Shown piece after piece: positions 44,771 through 53,740 of a stretch of 64,000 nt of DNA (within the stretch, counting starts at the first letter, position 1; every line of letters begins with the position of its first letter). Location: contig NZ_JAFKCW010000007.1 in assembly GCF_017254835.1 (NCBI RefSeq), positions 45,153 to 109,152 of the forward strand, given 5' to 3'. The notes below the pieces were generated by a model. It saw only the letters and a program-made list of their open reading frames with translations, did not search any database and had not been told where the DNA came from. The stretch is from Algoriphagus aestuariicola (GTDB taxonomy: Bacteria; Bacteroidota; Bacteroidia; Cytophagales; Cyclobacteriaceae). The translations under genes were made by a program, and so were the position numbers.

Positions 44771-46315
44771 TCAAATATCAAACTTGATCCCTTGCGCCAG
44801 CGGCAACGATGTACTGTAATTGATGGTATTGGTCTGGCGGCGCATGTAGGCTTTCCAGGCGTCCGAGCCTGATTCCCGCCCACCTCCGGTTTCTTTTTCT
44901 CCACCAAAGGCCCCGCCTATCTCGGCCCCGGAGGTTCCGATGTTGACATTGGCGATACCGCAGTCAGAGCCTGCGGCCGAAAGAAAAGCCTCTGCTTCTC
45001 TCATATTGGTAGTCATAATGGCCGAAGAAAGCCCTTGGGGAACTCCGTTTTGCAGTGCGATAGCCTCTGCCAAAGTTTTGTATTTAATCAGGTAGAGGAT
45101 GGGGGCGAAAGTCTCATGTTGGACGATCTCAAAGTGGTTTTCAGCTTCAAAGATCGCCGGCTTCACGTAGCAGCCAGATTCAAAACCTTTCCCTCCAAGA
45201 ACCCCTCCATCCACTACAGCCTTTCCTCCCTCGGCTTTGACTTTATCTATGGCAGCAAGGTAGCTCTCCACAGCGTCCCGATCGATCAAGGGGCCGACGT
45301 GGTTTCTCTCGTCGAGGGGATTGCCTATCACCAATTTGGAATAAGCCGAAGCAAGCCGGGTTTTGACTTCTTCGTAGACGGACTCTTGTATGATCAGGCG
45401 GCGTGTCGTGGTACATCGCTGTCCTGCGGTGCCTACTGCGCCAAAAAGGGCGCCCCGAATCGCGATGTCCAGATCGGCATTTTCAGTGATGATGATCGCG
45501 TTGTTACCGCCCAATTCCAGCAGTGATCGGCCAAGTCGCTCTCCCACCGCTTTGGCAACGAGTTTTCCCATTCGGGTGGACCCGGTCGCCGAAACCAATG
45601 GAACTCTTGGGTCATGCGATAGAAGTTCACCTACTTGGTGATCGCCTATGATCAGGGAAGAAATGCCTTCCGGCATCCCGTGTTGGGCGAATATTTTTCC
45701 GACGATGTGCTGGCAGGCCACCGCGGAGAGCGGTGCCTTTTCCGAAGGCTTCCAGACGCAGACGTCGCCGCAGACCCAGGCCAAAGCAGCATTCCATGAC
45801 CAAACGGCAACGGGAAAATTGAAGGCAGAAATAATCCCCACGATCCCCAGCGGATGCCACTGCTCGTACATCCTGTGCCCAGGACGCTCGGAATGTATGG
45901 TCAGCCCATACAGCTGACGGGACAGTCCGACGGCAAAGTCGCAGATATCTATCATCTCCTGCACTTCTCCGAGCCCTTCTTGGTAGGACTTGCCCATCTC
46001 GTAGGAGACCAGCTTTCCCAAGTCTTCCTTGACTTCGCGTAGGGCATTCCCGATCTCCCGTACTATTTCCCCCCGCTGAGGAGCCGGTACCGTGCGCCAT
46101 TTTTCAAATGCCAAATGTGCCTGTGCAATAACCGCTTCATAGGTCTCTGTATTGGCAGGTTGCACTTTCGCAATCAATTCTCCGTCAGCCGGTGAAAAAG
46201 ACGAAAAGGAGGTTTCAACCGAATCCAGCCAGTTTATGCCGGTAGAAGAACCGAGATTTTCAGGCTTTATCCCTATTTTTTGCAAAGATTGCGAAATACC
46301 AAAGGTGTTAGTCAT
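44771..46315 (-). CDS. Aldehyde dehydrogenase, ALDH7 (alpha-aminoadipic semialdehyde dehydrogenase) type
   Basis: NAD(P)-dependent aldehyde oxidation, 514 residues. The opening GISQSLQKIGIKPENLGSSTG and the SLLELGGNNAIIITENADLD segment are characteristic of ALDH7/AmaB, the lysine-catabolism branch. The catalytic Glu is in LELGGNNA and the catalytic Cys in GTAGQRCTTTRRL; the NAD-binding SATGSTRMGK is present. Likely substrate 2-aminoadipate 6-semialdehyde, though ALDH7 enzymes also use betaine and lipid aldehydes. No other lysine-degradation gene is nearby. It may be co-transcribed with the upstream DUF4421 gene (65 nt gap). Confidence 0.9.
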   Translation of the reverse strand: MTNTFGISQSLQKIGIKPENLGSSTGINWLDSVETSFSSFSPADGELIAKVQPANTETYEAVIAQAHLAFEKWRTVPAPQRGEIVREIGNALREVKEDLGKLVSYEMGKSYQEGLGEVQEMIDICDFAVGLSRQLYGLTIHSERPGHRMYEQWHPLGIVGIISAFNFPVAVWSWNAALAWVCGDVCVWKPSEKAPLSAVACQHIVGKIFAQHGMPEGISSLIIGDHQVGELLSHDPRVPLVSATGSTRMGKLVAKAVGERLGRSLLELGGNNAIIITENADLDIAIRGALFGAVGTAGQRCTTTRRLIIQESVYEEVKTRLASAYSKLVIGNPLDERNHVGPLIDRDAVESYLAAIDKVKAEGGKAVVDGGVLGGKGFESGCYVKPAIFEAENHFEIVQHETFAPILYLIKYKTLAEAIALQNGVPQGLSSAIMTTNMREAEAFLSAAGSDCGIANVNIGTSGAEIGGAFGGEKETGGGRESGSDAWKAYMRRQTNTINYSTSLPLAQGIKFDI

Positions 46316-46380
46316 GGGAATGCTATGGAATGTTACTTAGCCCAAAGCTAAAAATAAAAGCGCTGATCGGCGACTTCGCG

Positions 46381-47391
46381 TCAGTTCAATATACGCTGGA
46401 GAATATTCAGTGGGTTAAATTTGGTATAGGTTTTCGTCAGCTTTGGGCCCGGGTTGATCTTATAGACCAAATTGATCCGGTAGTTGCCGGTATTGACGGA
46501 CTGGGCGACCTCCTGCTGTTTGACTAGATTCAGATGCTTGTATACATAGCTTCCCGTAATCGAAAAGCGGTCGCCGTTATAACCCGCGAATCCCCTTAAA
46601 AAATATCCCGGCATCACTTCGACGCGCCGGGTTTCTTTGTCCTTGTCTGCTTTGGAAATCCCCAAGCCGAGATTTCCAGAGGCAGCACCGGTGAGAAAAA
46701 AACCTTTGCCCAAAACAAGCGTCCCAGCCATCCCCGCATTCGGACCAACCTGGAGAAAATCCCCTCGGGCGTAGTTCCCAGGAATCGCCCCATCTCGTTC
46801 GGGCAACACCAGAGAATCCCCGCTGATCCGCACATGATAGGATTCAAATCCAACCATTGGAGAGAATGCCGATTTTTTCTGAATGGAGGACTGGTGAAAA
46901 GCGGCGGACAGGGAAAGTTTTGAGCCATTGAAGAGATAGCTCCCGCTCACCCCGAGCTTTACCACACGAATATCTTCCCTCAGGTAATCTTCGTCCAGAT
47001 TGTAGTAGTCCCTAATCATATAGCCATTGTAAAATTGCCCAAAGAGATCCACTATCCAATCCGTCAAGTACACGTGGGACTGTAAATCCAAAAAACCAGG
47101 CCAATCTTCCTTTCGGTCAGGGTTCATAAATGAAAGCGGAAAACCCACATTGAGGGTGAATTTTTGAAACGTGACACCCACCCCAAGATTCAGTCCGCTG
47201 TTCGGATCGTAAGTCCCAATCGGTTCTCCGTAATTGATAGCGGTGTATTTCCGGGAGACATAAGTCCTCAAAATCATCTTTTCAGGAGTCTCTTTAATAT
47301 AGGTGGTATCTACGCCTTTACTCTGCGCAAGCAAAAAACCACCGTTAGCCACAAACAACAAAACAAGAAAAAAGCGATAAACCGACCCCAT
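46381..47391 (-). CDS. DUF4421 family outer-membrane beta-barrel protein
   Basis: A 336-residue exported protein with a signal peptide (FFLVLLFVANGGFLLAQ). The body is a series of amphipathic strands (SGLNLGVGVTFQKFTLNVGFPL, KLGVSGSYLFNGSKLSLSAAFHQS) and ends with the positively charged FNPLNILQRILN. The beginning DTTYIKETPEKMILRTYVSRKYTA matches DUF4421, a Bacteroidota-specific barrel family of unknown function. A terminator-like hairpin sits about 32 nt upstream of its start codon, which is unusual and may be an attenuator or the end of another transcript. Confidence 0.83.
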   Translation of the reverse strand: MGSVYRFFLVLLFVANGGFLLAQSKGVDTTYIKETPEKMILRTYVSRKYTAINYGEPIGTYDPNSGLNLGVGVTFQKFTLNVGFPLSFMNPDRKEDWPGFLDLQSHVYLTDWIVDLFGQFYNGYMIRDYYNLDEDYLREDIRVVKLGVSGSYLFNGSKLSLSAAFHQSSIQKKSAFSPMVGFESYHVRISGDSLVLPERDGAIPGNYARGDFLQVGPNAGMAGTLVLGKGFFLTGAASGNLGLGISKADKDKETRRVEVMPGYFLRGFAGYNGDRFSITGSYVYKHLNLVKQQEVAQSVNTGNYRINLVYKINPGPKLTKTYTKFNPLNILQRILN

Positions 47392-47693
47392 AGAAAATTT
47401 TTCAAACCCAATATAAAAAAAAGAACCCTGACCGAGGCCAGGGTTCCTTCAAAACTGTCAGAGTTCGAAAAATGGATCCGTGAGAATCTCATTTTTGAAA
47501 AAGAGAGATAGAGAAAAGTTGTTAATCACCAGACATAAAATTAGAACTTCCCTAATACTAAACAAATTATTCTTTGGATTTTTCTGATCGATAAATCTCG
47601 AAAGGATTCTTTTTCTATGATTTTTAAAAGAAATCGTAACCAAACCATGAAAAATAATTTCAATAACTTTCCGCTTCTAAAATCCGCCACCCC
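47392..47693. other. AT-rich intergenic stretch with an orphan terminator
   Basis: 302 nt between the divergent DUF4421 and glycosyltransferase genes. The main element is the hairpin at 47423-47446. The remainder is AT-rich. A 61-codon minus-strand frame with a TTG start (47458-47643) ends 12 nt before that hairpin, but its sequence is unconvincing. No RNA family is recognised. Confidence 0.5.
47415..47446 (-). terminator. Orphan intrinsic terminator upstream of the DUF4421 gene
   Basis: Perfect 8-bp stem GAACCCTG/CAGGGTTC (47423-47430 with 47439-47446) followed by TTTTTTTT on the minus strand. No obvious minus-strand gene ends here; the DUF4421 start codon is 32 nt further downstream. Confidence 0.75.
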
Positions 47694-48473
47694 ATGTCGA
47701 CCCCTTTGGTTTCAATAGTTGTCCCTTGCTATAATCAGGCGAAATATCTGCGAGAAACGGTCGAAAACGCCTTGAAATCCACATATCGCCCTATTGAGAT
47801 CTTGATCATCAATGACGGATCAAAGGACAATTCCTTGGAACTTGCACATCAATTGGCACAGGAGCATCCTGAAATCCGAGTGCTAGACCAGCCTAATGGG
47901 GGAGTGTCCGTGGCCCGAAACAACGGAATCAACTCCGCAAAGGGCGAAATCATCCTACCCTTGGACGGGGATGACTTGATCGCGCCAAACTATATGGAGG
48001 AGGCGGTCAACGTGTTGACGACTCGTCCGGAGGTCAGAGTAGTCTACTGCAAGGGGATCAAATTCGATGAAAATGGACAGAAAAAATGGAAACTAAAGCC
48101 TTTCAGCCTTTACAACCTTGCCCGTGACAACATGATTTTTCCGGCAACTTTCTTTCGCAGAAAGGACGCGCTAGAAGTGGGCGGCTTCTCGGACGACATG
48201 ACCATGGGACGGGAAGACTGGGAGTTTTGGATCAAAATGCTCAAAAACGGAGGCGAGGTAGTTCAGCTCCCCTTCATTGGATATTTCTATCGGCTCACCC
48301 CGACCAGCAAGCGGAAGAAAACAGCGACTCACCAGAAAAAAATCGAACGTCTCGCTTACCTCAATTCAAAGCATAGGGATTTTTTCGAGCGTGAACTGAA
48401 TGGACCACTGCGAATCCAAAGGACCTGGTCCAAGCCCTACAACACCCTGATGAGATGGCTCGGGCTGCTCTGA
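47694..48473 (+). CDS. Glycosyltransferase family 2
   Basis: GT-A fold glycosyltransferase, 259 residues, with no membrane span. Starts PLVSIVVPCYNQAKYLRETVENAL, the standard GT2 opening. The nucleotide-sugar site has IINDGSKDNS, and the metal-binding DxD appears as LDGDDLIAPNY. The acceptor-side motif GREDWEFWIKML gives the ED catalytic base. Likely adds a sugar to a surface polysaccharide or glycolipid. The gene is isolated and converges on another glycosyltransferase with no spacer between the stop codons. Confidence 0.9.
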   Translation: MSTPLVSIVVPCYNQAKYLRETVENALKSTYRPIEILIINDGSKDNSLELAHQLAQEHPEIRVLDQPNGGVSVARNNGINSAKGEIILPLDGDDLIAPNYMEEAVNVLTTRPEVRVVYCKGIKFDENGQKKWKLKPFSLYNLARDNMIFPATFFRRKDALEVGGFSDDMTMGREDWEFWIKMLKNGGEVVQLPFIGYFYRLTPTSKRKKTATHQKKIERLAYLNSKHRDFFERELNGPLRIQRTWSKPYNTLMRWLGLL

Positions 48474-49184
48474 TCAGATCTTGTCAAGTCCCTTCCAGAA
48501 TTTGAAAAAATAATACTTTATAGGATTCGTGTACTTCAACTGCTTCCAGGGTCGACTCGCATGGGGTCGATGCCAAACCGGCGCATTCATCAATACAGAG
48601 TTTTCAAAACCCAACTCTAAAGACTTTTTGGAAATAAAAGTGTCGTACCAATCTTTCGCCTCGTCCAAGCCCGTAAAATCATAAAGATTGAGAAACTCCA
48701 ATGAAAACAAGGTACAGCAAAAACTGAGGCTCCGCTGGGTGTTCAAGACTGACTCTTTCGCATCCTTGAATTTCAAATAGGGAAAGTTCACCGCGCCTTT
48801 TTCATCTACAGTCACCGACCCCACGAGACCTGAATTAGGATTATTTCTCTGAAATAAAAGGAGGTTTGAAATCGTATCAGGCTTAACCATCACATCGGAT
48901 TCTACCACCAGTAGCGGCATGCCACCATCCAAAGCCATCTGTTGGGAAAGCTGCAACACGAGCTTGTAGTTTGGAGATGGATGGTCGGTGAGGTCTTCGA
49001 TATGGATGAGCTCATAGCCGATCTTGGTTTTGTTTTCCTCCAGCTGCTGTTTGGTCTCCGGAGTGCTGAAGTCATTGAAGATCACATGGCGCACCAAAAC
49101 GTCGGAAGCCGCGATAGCCCTTGCAGTATCCAAGGTCGTTTCAATGGAATTCTTTACCGGGGTAATTACGAGGACTTCAGCCAT
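48474..49184 (-). CDS. Glycosyltransferase, GT2-like (GT-A fold)
   Basis: A 236-residue GT-A-type enzyme. AEVLVITPVKNSIETTLDTARAI opens the fold and HVIFNDFSTPETKQ replaces the usual ND-GS. The metal-binding acidic residue is probably in LLVVESDVMVKPDTI, where ESD stands for the usual DxD. The pattern LYDFTGLDEAKDWYDTFISK resembles small unclassified Bacteroidota GT2 proteins. It is probably involved in surface glycan synthesis along with the convergent gene. The stop codon abuts that gene's stop (48473/48474), leaving no room for a terminator. Confidence 0.8.
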   Translation of the reverse strand: MAEVLVITPVKNSIETTLDTARAIAASDVLVRHVIFNDFSTPETKQQLEENKTKIGYELIHIEDLTDHPSPNYKLVLQLSQQMALDGGMPLLVVESDVMVKPDTISNLLLFQRNNPNSGLVGSVTVDEKGAVNFPYLKFKDAKESVLNTQRSLSFCCTLFSLEFLNLYDFTGLDEAKDWYDTFISKKSLELGFENSVLMNAPVWHRPHASRPWKQLKYTNPIKYYFFKFWKGLDKI

Positions 49185-49230
49185 GAAAAGAGATTTTGGC
49201 TAAAATTAACTCATTCTGCCAAGGCAAAAA

Positions 49231-49256
49231 AATAGCCCCAGCTAATGCCAGGGCTA
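49231..49256 (-). terminator. Terminator of the aspartate aminotransferase gene
   Basis: Stem TAGCCC/GGGCTA (49233-49238 with 49251-49256) followed by TTTTTTT on the minus strand, about 22 nt after the stop. Confidence 0.7.
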
Positions 49257-49278
49257 AGAAATTTGTTTTTGATAGGAC

Positions 49279-50481
49279 TTAGGCTAGTTCGCCCAAAGCT
49301 TTTTTGATTCTTTTCAGTGCTTCCACCAGGTCCTCCTCGGAAGCGGCATAGGACAACCTAACGCAATTTGGAGCTCCAAATGCTCCGCCTGTCACGAGGG
49401 AAACATTGGCTACGGAAAGCAGGTACAGGCAAAGGTCATCCGCATTGTTTATAGTTTGTCCATGGGCGGATTTGCCGAAGAATGCGGTCACGTCTGGGAA
49501 GAAATAAAAGGCTCCCTCCGGAACGTGGGTTTTGATCCCAGGGATATCTCTCAGCAAATCCAAAACGAGTGCCCGACGCTTGAAATAGGCTTTGGTCATC
49601 TCTCTTGAAGGTCCTTGGTCTCCAGAAATCCCAGCCAGCGCCGCACGCTGTGCAATACCTGTGTTACCAGAAGTAAACTGGCCTTGCATCTTTTCCACCG
49701 CCTTGGCTATCTCCAAAGGAGCACAGATATAGCCCACTCTCCAGCCGGTCATGGCATAGCCTTTGGAAAATCCGTTCACGGTGACGGTTCTTTCAAACAT
49801 TCCGGGGAAAGACGCGATGCTGTAGTTTTTACCTTCGAAATTGATCAACTCGTAGATCTCATCGGCGATGACGACGATATTTTCATGCTTCTTCACCACG
49901 TCTGCGATGGCTTCCAGTTCCTCTTTGGAAAACACGGAGCCGGTTGGATTGCAGGGAGATGAGTAGATGACTGCTTTGGTCTTTGGCGTAATCGCTGCCT
50001 CCAGCTGCGCCGCGGTAGCCTTGAAGTTGTTTTCCAAGGTCCCCTCGATCAAGACCGGCACGCCTCCGCAAAGCTTGATGATCTCCGCGTAGCTCACCCA
50101 GTAAGGAGAGAAAATGACTACCTCGTCTCCCTCATTGATGATGCACATGAAGGTGTTGGCAATGGAATGCTTCGCACCGACGGAAACCACGATATTTTCG
50201 GCCTTTGCCTGTTCGATGGAATTCTCTTCGCGGAGCTTTTTGGCTATCGCTTCTCTCAGATCCTGATACCCCGCCACTGGAGGATAGGCAAAATATTTTC
50301 CTTCATCAATAGCCGCCTTCGCTGCCTCCTGGATATGCTTGGGTGTTTTGAAATCTGGCTCACCCAAACTCAAGCCGATAATATCAATACCTTGGGCTTT
50401 CAACTCCCTAGCCTTTTTTGCCATGGCGAGGGTAGCTGACTCCTCCATATTCAGGATGCGATCCGAAAGAATAGAATTCAT
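49279..50481 (-). CDS. aspC: Pyridoxal-phosphate aminotransferase, aspartate aminotransferase type
   Basis: Fold type I aminotransferase of subgroup I-gamma/1b, 400 residues. The PLP lysine is in VNGFSKGYAMTGWRVGY; the cofactor-binding Asp/Tyr region is VVIADEIYELINF, and YSSPCNPTGSVFSKEEL provides the conserved NPTG. The C-terminal substrate-Arg is in NCVRLSYAAS. It interconverts aspartate and oxaloacetate, possibly also prephenate, as several enzymes of this group do. It has its own terminator and is transcribed away from the secreted MORN-like gene. Confidence 0.92.
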   Translation of the reverse strand: MNSILSDRILNMEESATLAMAKKARELKAQGIDIIGLSLGEPDFKTPKHIQEAAKAAIDEGKYFAYPPVAGYQDLREAIAKKLREENSIEQAKAENIVVSVGAKHSIANTFMCIINEGDEVVIFSPYWVSYAEIIKLCGGVPVLIEGTLENNFKATAAQLEAAITPKTKAVIYSSPCNPTGSVFSKEELEAIADVVKKHENIVVIADEIYELINFEGKNYSIASFPGMFERTVTVNGFSKGYAMTGWRVGYICAPLEIAKAVEKMQGQFTSGNTGIAQRAALAGISGDQGPSREMTKAYFKRRALVLDLLRDIPGIKTHVPEGAFYFFPDVTAFFGKSAHGQTINNADDLCLYLLSVANVSLVTGGAFGAPNCVRLSYAASEEDLVEALKRIKKALGELA

Positions 50482-50703
50482 TTTTTCAATAGGTTTTTTA
50501 CAAATTCCTCAAAAATAGCCAGAAGATTATTAATTCTAAACAAACCCGAGGAATTGATGCTGAAATCGAGCTCGGGGCATCAACCCCAAAACAAAATACT
50601 GATCTTCAAAGCGAGATTCCATCTGACCAATAAAAGCCATACATGTCAGATGAAATGTTATTTTTGAAGAAAATAGTTTGCCATTTCCGCCGTTTTCCCT
50701 TCG

Positions 50704-51558
50704 ATGAACAGAAGATTTCTTGTTTTTCTGGTTGCCCTGTTACTTTCCGGCAAATTCGCTTCTGCCCAAAAAAACGAAGTCGAGAAAACCTCAGATCCAG
50801 ATTCCTCAGGTGTAGTGAACTCCGCTCTTTTGCCATCGGTGGCCCCGCTGCTGCTATTTGACGAAGAGAAGGAAAAGGAAGAGAAAAAGGAGAAAAAGAA
50901 AAAAGCCCGCAAAAACATCTGGTTTGGCATCAAAACCCAGCGTGGCTATACCCGAAGAGAATTGCGAGGCCAGACCTATTTGGAATATTTCAACTATACT
51001 GACATCGCCCAAACTCCCGACCCCTACATCCGGGACGTGTATTGGTATGACACGCGGGACAAGAGCATCAAGACTACCGGTTACACCAAAGGGACCGGCT
51101 ATTTGCTACATGGCCCTTATGAACGGATTGTCAACGAAACCGTGGTCGAAAGCGGGATGTTTTACTACGGTACGAAGCATAAGACTTGGATGCTATTTGA
51201 CGAAAACAACGTCCTTCAGGACAAAAATCACTACTCCGAGGGCTGGCCTGAGGAATCTCGGATAAGTTATTATGACCAATCTTCCCGATCGATTGAAGAG
51301 ATTATTCCCATCCAGTATAGCCTGGAGGAGGGCAACTATTTCTACTTCTACGACAACCAGCAAGTCGCCGTCACCGGTGAGTATCAATATGGGGAAAAAG
51401 TCGGCCTCTGGACTGAATACTGGGATACTGATAACACCAAGGCCATCCGAAAGCGGGAAATACAGTATAAGGAAGAGCCTTATACAAAAAATTTCCGCCC
51501 GTACATTCGGGCGGAATGGGATAAGGAAGGCAACCTGATCTATCGCAGGGAGCTATAA
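50704..51558 (+). CDS. Secreted MORN-repeat-like protein
   Basis: A 284-residue exported protein with a signal peptide (RRFLVFLVALLLSGKFASAQ). After a low-complexity Lys/Glu stretch (about 58-72) come repeated units of the form 'G-x-Y-x-x-G-x-K-x-G-x-W-x-x-Y/F' (for example SGMFYYGTKHKTWMLFDENN and GEYQYGEKVGLWTEYWD), which match MORN/YwqK-like repeats. Such proteins are common in Bacteroidota and their role is not known; structural or binding functions are plausible. It converges on the SYLF gene with no base between the two stop codons. Confidence 0.72.
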   Translation: MNRRFLVFLVALLLSGKFASAQKNEVEKTSDPDSSGVVNSALLPSVAPLLLFDEEKEKEEKKEKKKKARKNIWFGIKTQRGYTRRELRGQTYLEYFNYTDIAQTPDPYIRDVYWYDTRDKSIKTTGYTKGTGYLLHGPYERIVNETVVESGMFYYGTKHKTWMLFDENNVLQDKNHYSEGWPEESRISYYDQSSRSIEEIIPIQYSLEEGNYFYFYDNQQVAVTGEYQYGEKVGLWTEYWDTDNTKAIRKREIQYKEEPYTKNFRPYIRAEWDKEGNLIYRREL

Positions 51559-52077
51559 TTATTTTTCTGTGAACTTGAACTGCTGTCCTCCGACAGAGGC
51601 TTCGTACATCAACCCGCCCTTGGTTCGGGTGAAGACAGCTACGCCTTCGACATATTTCGCATTGGCAGAGGCTCCCGAGGCTGCTGCAACTGCAGACACT
51701 TGCGCAGACATCTCTACCTTGTTTTCCTTGAATCGGTCAAAGGCTTCCTTATTTTCAAAAAAAATGACCTCGCTGTACGCCTGTCCTCCCAACTGAAATC
51801 CGATTGTCACCTGAGTCATTTTTGCAAAACCCACCAGCTCTCCTCCCTCATATGCAGTTCCATTGCCTGCTGCTCCGCCAATTCCGATCCCGCCTTTCCC
51901 CACATTTGGCAAGATCACGTAGCCGTACGCGGAACTGAACAATTCCTCCATGCTAGGGTCGTCTTTGAGAAAGGCTGCTTTCGCTTCTTCGGAGTCATTG
52001 ATGATTTTGTCGTCCTTTTGCGCAAATGTTGAAGTGGCAATAAAGGCCAAGACTAGGCCCAGAAATAGATTTTTCAT
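51559..52077 (-). CDS. SYLF/Ysc84 domain lipid-binding protein
   Basis: A 172-residue exported protein (signal peptide FLGLVLAFIATSTFAQ) with a complete SYLF domain: AKAAFLKDDPSMEELFSSAYGYVILPNVGKGGIG, then GFAKMTQVTIGFQLGGQAYSEVIFFEN and the C-terminal KGGLMYEASVGGQQF. In eukaryotes this domain binds phosphoinositides; in bacteria it is found in envelope proteins of unknown role, including bacteriocin-like BPSL1445 relatives. It lies 11 nt downstream of yraN, so the two are likely co-transcribed. Confidence 0.9.
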   Translation of the reverse strand: MKNLFLGLVLAFIATSTFAQKDDKIINDSEEAKAAFLKDDPSMEELFSSAYGYVILPNVGKGGIGIGGAAGNGTAYEGGELVGFAKMTQVTIGFQLGGQAYSEVIFFENKEAFDRFKENKVEMSAQVSAVAAASGASANAKYVEGVAVFTRTKGGLMYEASVGGQQFKFTEK

Positions 52078-52088
52078 ATGGTATAGTT

Positions 52089-52445
52089 TTAGTAAAAAGC
52101 GTCCTCAAAATGTCGGAAATTGACTGTGCCCGTCCGATCCTTATAGACGCCAACAATGTCAAAACGGATATCTTTTTTCCAGTCTTTTTCAAAAATATAG
52201 TGATCTGCCGCCTTTACCAAGAGCTTCTTTTTGGTGGAATCCACAAACTCCTCGGCATAACCAAAGCCTGTCCCCGAACGGAACTTGACCTCCACAAACA
52301 CCAACAATCCCTTGTGCTTCATGATCAGGTCTATCTCCGCGTAGCCATGTCGATAGTTTGCATCCATCAGTTCATAACCTTGGCCGCTGAGCCAAACAGC
52401 CGCCAGCTCCTCGGCAAGTCTCCCAGTGTCATTGTGCTCGGCCAT
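52089..52445 (-). CDS. YraN family protein (UPF0102)
   Basis: Small nuclease-fold protein, 118 residues. The pattern GRLAEELAAVWLSGQGYELMDANYRHGYAEIDLIMKHKGLLVFVEVKFRS is the classic UPF0102 core with restriction-endonuclease-like catalytic residues E...D...EVK. Related to Holliday junction resolvases by fold, but its real substrate is unproven. It diverges from lipB over an 85-nt gap; its ORF precedes the SYLF gene in the same direction. Confidence 0.92.
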   Translation of the reverse strand: MAEHNDTGRLAEELAAVWLSGQGYELMDANYRHGYAEIDLIMKHKGLLVFVEVKFRSGTGFGYAEEFVDSTKKKLLVKAADHYIFEKDWKKDIRFDIVGVYKDRTGTVNFRHFEDAFY

Positions 52446-52530
52446 ACCAAAATTGCTTAATTTTGAAAAATCTCAGAACCCAACAGAGTCTACTTCTGTT
52501 TTAAAAATCAGTTTTCCTAGAGGAAAAAAG

Positions 52531-53247
52531 ATGAACGAAATTATCAATAAAAGAGTAGAATTCCGAGATCTGGGCCGGATGGATTACCAAGAGGCTTGGG
52601 ACTATCAGGAAGGCCTTTTTGCGGAGACAGTTGCACTGAAGATCAAAAACCGGAGCCTGCCCCCCGAGTTGCAACTTCCATCTCCCAACTATTTGCTTTT
52701 CGTGGAGCACCCCCACGTATACACACTTGGAAAAAGCGGAAAGCCGGAAAACCTTCTGCTGAATGAAGACGGGTTGAAAAGCCACATGGCGAGCTACTAC
52801 AAGATCAATCGTGGAGGCGACATCACCTACCACGGACCTGGCCAGCTCGTTGGTTATCCGATCTTGGACTTGGACAATTTCTTCACCGACATCCATCGGT
52901 ATCTGAGATATCTGGAGGAGGCGATTATTCTTACTTTGGCGGATTATGGAATTGAAGCGGGACGGATCGAAGGTCTCACTGGCGTCTGGATAGACCATTC
53001 GGAGCAGAAAAACCCACGAAAAATCTGTGCCATGGGAGTCAAGTCCAGCCGCTGGGTGACCATGCATGGCTTTGCCTTCAATCTCAATGTGGATCTGAGC
53101 TACTTTGGCCACATCATCCCCTGCGGCATCGACGACAAGGCCGTAACATCCCTTCATCTGGAGCTCGGAAGACCTATAGACGAAAAGGAAGCAAAGGACA
53201 GGGTGCGTAAACATCTGGTTGACTTGTTCCAGATGACACAGATCTAA
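52531..53247 (+). CDS. lipB: Octanoyl-[ACP]:protein octanoyltransferase
   Basis: Transfers the octanoyl group from acyl carrier protein to lipoyl domains, the first step of lipoate synthesis. From the ATG at 52531 (238 aa), chosen because of the AGAGGAAAAAAG ribosome-binding site just before it, the diagnostic RGGDITYHGPGQLVGYP is at 94-110. The catalytic Lys is about 164 (RKICAMGVKSS) and Cys about 198 (HIIPCGI); their 34-residue spacing equals that of the E. coli enzyme (135/169). No lipA is adjacent. Confidence 0.95.
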   Translation: MNEIINKRVEFRDLGRMDYQEAWDYQEGLFAETVALKIKNRSLPPELQLPSPNYLLFVEHPHVYTLGKSGKPENLLLNEDGLKSHMASYYKINRGGDITYHGPGQLVGYPILDLDNFFTDIHRYLRYLEEAIILTLADYGIEAGRIEGLTGVWIDHSEQKNPRKICAMGVKSSRWVTMHGFAFNLNVDLSYFGHIIPCGIDDKAVTSLHLELGRPIDEKEAKDRVRKHLVDLFQMTQI

Positions 53248-53327
53248 TAGAATAGCATCCAGAACGCTCGTCAGGCACACCCATACGTCGCCTTCTCGAC
53301 AGATCTGGTAAATCCCTAAAATAAACT

Positions 53328-53729
53328 ATGAAAAAAGACATAGACTTCTCCCCAGTGACGGGAGTAAAACTGGCCATCGCCAAAAACCAGACTGACAAAG
53401 GAGCTGAGTGGGCGGTCTACCTCATCAATATGAATCTGATCGAGCTGAGTACCGTGATGGTCACCTCCAGAGGTTATGGCCTACTCAACGGGGAAAAACG
53501 ACAAACCTCTACGCTTCGCCACATGATACAGGAAGTCGGCGCACAGGCCATAGCAAAGATAGAACCGATCGACCCTAGCGTGTTCGCTTTGACTAACGAA
53601 TTCTGGGTAAGCTACTACATTCTGGATCAGATTTTTGACAAAAAGTTTATCTTTACTCCAGGCAGTTTTGACCCCGAACACCTTAGTGTGATTCCTGAAC
53701 TGAGATTGGAGGGTATATTGCACAGTTAA
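53328..53729 (+). CDS. Conserved Bacteroidota protein of unknown function
   Basis: A 133-residue cytoplasmic protein of alternating strands and helices: KLAIAKNQTDKGAEWAVYLINMN, ELSTVMVTSRGYG, TSTLRHMIQEVGAQAIAKIEPID, EFWVSYYILDQIFDKKFIFTPGSF. Similar proteins in this phylum are sometimes labelled phenylalanyl-tRNA synthetase alpha subunit, but this length and sequence show no synthetase motifs, so I leave it unnamed. It lies 80 nt after lipB and 11 nt before the exonuclease gene, probably in one transcript with the latter. Confidence 0.8.
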   Translation: MKKDIDFSPVTGVKLAIAKNQTDKGAEWAVYLINMNLIELSTVMVTSRGYGLLNGEKRQTSTLRHMIQEVGAQAIAKIEPIDPSVFALTNEFWVSYYILDQIFDKKFIFTPGSFDPEHLSVIPELRLEGILHS

Positions 53730-53740
53730 ACCACGAGCAT

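Noticed and set aside
47164-47511. 115-codon plus-strand frame ending in a helix-like EFEKWIRENLIFEKER
   Set aside because: Mostly antisense to the DUF4421 gene and crosses its terminator hairpin; the plausible-looking tail is too short.
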